Shown here piece after piece: positions 62,279 to 64,000 of a DNA stretch of 64,000 bases. The stretch is taken from NCBI RefSeq assembly GCF_004402495.1, contig NZ_SOFH01000016.1, positions 62,001 to 126,000 on the forward strand, written 5' to 3'. A program made the translations under genes and the position numbers. Under the pieces are notes generated by a model, which was not told where the DNA came from, did not search any database, and saw only the letters and a list, made by a program, of their open reading frames with translations. Numbering within the stretch: the first letter of the stretch is position 1; each line of letters begins with the position of its first letter. The DNA is from Cryobacterium sp. HLT2-28 (lineage in GTDB: Bacteria; Actinomycetota; Actinomycetes; Actinomycetales; Microbacteriaceae).

Positions 62279-63388
62279 GTGACCAGTCTCAACGACCTGC
62301 CCCTCCGCGACAATCTGCGCGGACTCACCCCCTACGGAGCACCACAACTGCACGTGCCCGTCGCGCTCAATGTGAACGAGAACACGCACGGGATCCCCGA
62401 CGCCGTCGCGGGCGACATCGTCGCCGCGATGGCCGAGGCCATCCGCACCATCAACCGCTACCCCGACCGCGAGTTCACCGAACTGCGGGAGTCGCTGGCC
62501 CGGTACCTCGGCCACGGTCTCACCCGGGAGAACATCTGGGCGGCCAACGGCTCGAACGAGGTGTTGCAGCAGGTGCTGCAGGCCTTCGGCGGTCCGGGCC
62601 GGTCGGTCCTCGGCTTCGCGCCGACCTACTCGATGTACCCCCTGCTGGCCTCCGGCACCGGAACCCGGTGGATTGCCGGCACCCGCGACACCGACTTCGA
62701 GCTCAGCCCGGCCACCGCCAGGAGCTGGGTCGACGCCGAGTCGCCCGACCTCGTCTTCCTCTGCTCCCCGAACAACCCCACCGGCACCCCGCTGTCGCTC
62801 GACACGATCGCGGCGGTGTACGACGCGGCCGACGGAATCGTGGTCGTCGACGAGGCCTATGCCGAGTTCGGCCCGTCCGACGCGCCGAGCGCACTCACCC
62901 TGCTGCCCGGGCGGGAACGGCTCCTCGTCTCCCGCACCATGAGCAAGGCGTTCGCATTCGCCGGCGCGCGGGTCGGCTATCTTGCGGCCGACCCGGCGGT
63001 GACGGATGCCCTCCGCCTGGTGCGCCTGCCCTACCACCTGTCGGCCCTCACCCAGGCCGCGGCGATCGCGGCCCTGGCACACAGCCCCGAGATGCTCGCC
63101 ATGGTCGACGACATCCGCGGTCAGCGGGACCGCCTCGTCACCGAACTTGCCGTCCTCGGCTACCGGCCACTGCGCAGCGCGAGCAATTTTGTGTTGTTCG
63201 GCGGGGTGGACGATCCCCGGGGCACCTTCGAGGCTTTGCTGGCGGAGGGCGTCCTGGTGCGCGACGTCGGAATTCCGGGGCACCTGCGGGTGACGGCGGG
63301 CACCGAGGCGGAGACGACCGCGTTCCTCGAGGCACTGGCCGGGCTCGGGCAGCACTCCGCCGCCCGGCCCAATAAACTGTCGGAATGA
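62279..63388 (+). CDS. hisC: Histidinol-phosphate aminotransferase
   Basis: HisC is the PLP enzyme of histidine synthesis. The 369 residues show [43 protein letters not shown] and the PLP Lys223 in [20 protein letters not shown] 62279 is the start. Its stop overlaps the start of hisB as ATGA. Confidence 0.93.
   Translation: MTSLNDLPLRDNLRGLTPYGAPQLHVPVALNVNENTHGIPDAVAGDIVAAMAEAIRTINRYPDREFTELRESLARYLGHGLTRENIWAANGSNEVLQQVLQAFGGPGRSVLGFAPTYSMYPLLASGTGTRWIAGTRDTDFELSPATARSWVDAESPDLVFLCSPNNPTGTPLSLDTIAAVYDAADGIVVVDEAYAEFGPSDAPSALTLLPGRERLLVSRTMSKAFAFAGARVGYLAADPAVTDALRLVRLPYHLSALTQAAAIAALAHSPEMLAMVDDIRGQRDRLVTELAVLGYRPLRSASNFVLFGGVDDPRGTFEALLAEGVLVRDVGIPGHLRVTAGTEAETTAFLEALAGLGQHSAARPNKLSE
63373..63378 (+). 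promoter_or_regulatory. Possible internal -10 box before hisB
   Basis: TAAACT, then six bases and ATG 63385, lies inside the end of hisC. It has the same form as the other leaderless starts, though hisB may equally be read by coupling from hisC. Confidence 0.35.
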
Positions 63389-64000
63389 GCCTGACTCCCA
63401 CGACCTCCTCGCCCCGCGTCGCCCACCTTCAGCGGGAGACCAGCGAGTCGAGCATCGACCTGACGCTCAACCTGGACGGCACGGGTGTCTCGGACATCCA
63501 GACCTCCGTCCCGTTCTACGACCACCTGCTGACCGCGTTCGCCAAGCACTCGCTGACCGACCTGACCGTGCGCGCCCGCGGTGACATCGAGATCGACGTG
63601 CACCACACGGTGGAAGACATCGGCATCGTGCTCGGCCAGGCGATCCGCCAGGCGCTCGGCGACAAGTCGGGCATCTCCCGTTACGGCGACGCCCTCGTGC
63701 CGCTGGACGAGGCCCTCGTGCAGGCCGTCGTCGACATCTCGGGCCGCCCGTACCTGGTGCACCGCGGCGAGCCGGCCGGTTTCGAGTTCCACCTGATCGG
63801 CGGTCACTTCACCGGATCGATGGTGCGGCACGTCTTCGAGGCGATCACGTTCAACGCCGGCCTGACCGTGCACATCACCGTGCAGGGCGGCCGTGACCCG
63901 CACCACATCGCCGAGGCCGAGTTCAAGGCCTTCGCGCGCGCTTTCCGTCAGGCGAAGGCGTTCGACCCGCTCGTCTCCGGCATCCCGTCGACCAAGGGTG
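63385..64000 (+). CDS. hisB: Imidazoleglycerol-phosphate dehydratase (3' end cut by window)
   Basis: HisB dehydrates imidazoleglycerol phosphate. The visible 205 residues include [22 protein letters not shown], the manganese motifs [10 protein letters not shown] and [17 protein letters not shown], and the end stretch GIPSTKG, which is close to the usual C-terminus. No stop is reached before base 64000, so only a few residues are missing. Confidence 0.95.
   Translation, partial: MSLTPTTSSPRVAHLQRETSESSIDLTLNLDGTGVSDIQTSVPFYDHLLTAFAKHSLTDLTVRARGDIEIDVHHTVEDIGIVLGQAIRQALGDKSGISRYGDALVPLDEALVQAVVDISGRPYLVHRGEPAGFEFHLIGGHFTGSMVRHVFEAITFNAGLTVHITVQGGRDPHHIAEAEFKAFARAFRQAKAFDPLVSGIPSTKG

Overview
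The window looks like a chromosomal piece of a high-GC actinobacterium, most likely a member of the Microbacteriaceae (Cryobacterium/Leifsonia-like). The reasons are the base composition, the conserved actinobacterial gene order dapB - dapA - rnj - ftsK - pgsA - cinA - clgR - DUF3046 - recA - recX - miaB - miaA - dapF - hflX - lexA, LexA boxes of actinobacterial type, and many start codons lying 6-8 nt behind a TANNNT -10 box (leaderless transcripts). I see no tRNA, rRNA, CRISPR array, insertion sequence or phage gene.

Layout. 1-4.4 kb: end of pyrD, pyrK, then pnp behind a structured leader. 4.6-6.8 kb: a three-gene cassette of ImmA/IrrE-type metallopeptidase, seven-helix membrane protein and XRE regulator, translationally coupled and preceded by two copies of an operator-like palindrome. 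6.9-14.7 kb: an ArsR regulator facing a six-gene operon for a membrane complex built from complex I / group 4 hydrogenase subunits, in which the [NiFe]-binding cysteines of the large subunit are missing (an energy-converting-hydrogenase-related complex, comparable to Rv0081-Rv0087 of M. tuberculosis). 14.8-26.9 kb: branched-chain amino acid breakdown, with an Lrp regulator, branched-chain 2-oxoacid dehydrogenase E1a/E1b/E2, a TetR regulator, and a leucine module (biotin-dependent carboxylase beta and alpha subunits, acyl-CoA dehydrogenase, MaoC hydratase, HpcH/CitE lyase), comparable to Rv2495c-Rv2506. 27-34.7 kb: glutathione peroxidase, a first RNase J, a class A penicillin-binding protein, release factor 3 and an aldo/keto reductase. 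34.8 kb onward: the conserved backbone (M16 peptidase, dapB, dapA, second RNase J, ftsK, pgsA, cinA, clgR, recA, recX, miaB, miaA, dapF, hflX), then metF, metE, lexA, an SOS-linked LysM membrane protein, hisC and hisB (cut by the window end).

How the genes work together. The window holds three lysine/cell-wall precursor genes (dapA, dapB, dapF), all predicted leaderless; an SOS circuit (lexA, recA and a LysM division-inhibitor candidate, each next to a LexA-type box); RNA turnover (pnp and two RNase J genes); and a full route from branched 2-oxoacids to acetyl-CoA-type products except for the E3 subunit. Compared with the usual actinobacterial order, in which the M16 peptidase gene follows pnp closely, about 30 kb of accessory genes lies between them here.

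Best candidates for something new: the hydrogenase-derived complex without [NiFe] ligands together with an ArsR box shared between its promoter and that of its regulator; the peptidase/seven-helix/XRE cassette; and a terminator-like hairpin in the leader of the SOS LysM gene. All statements rest on reading the sequence; no search was run.
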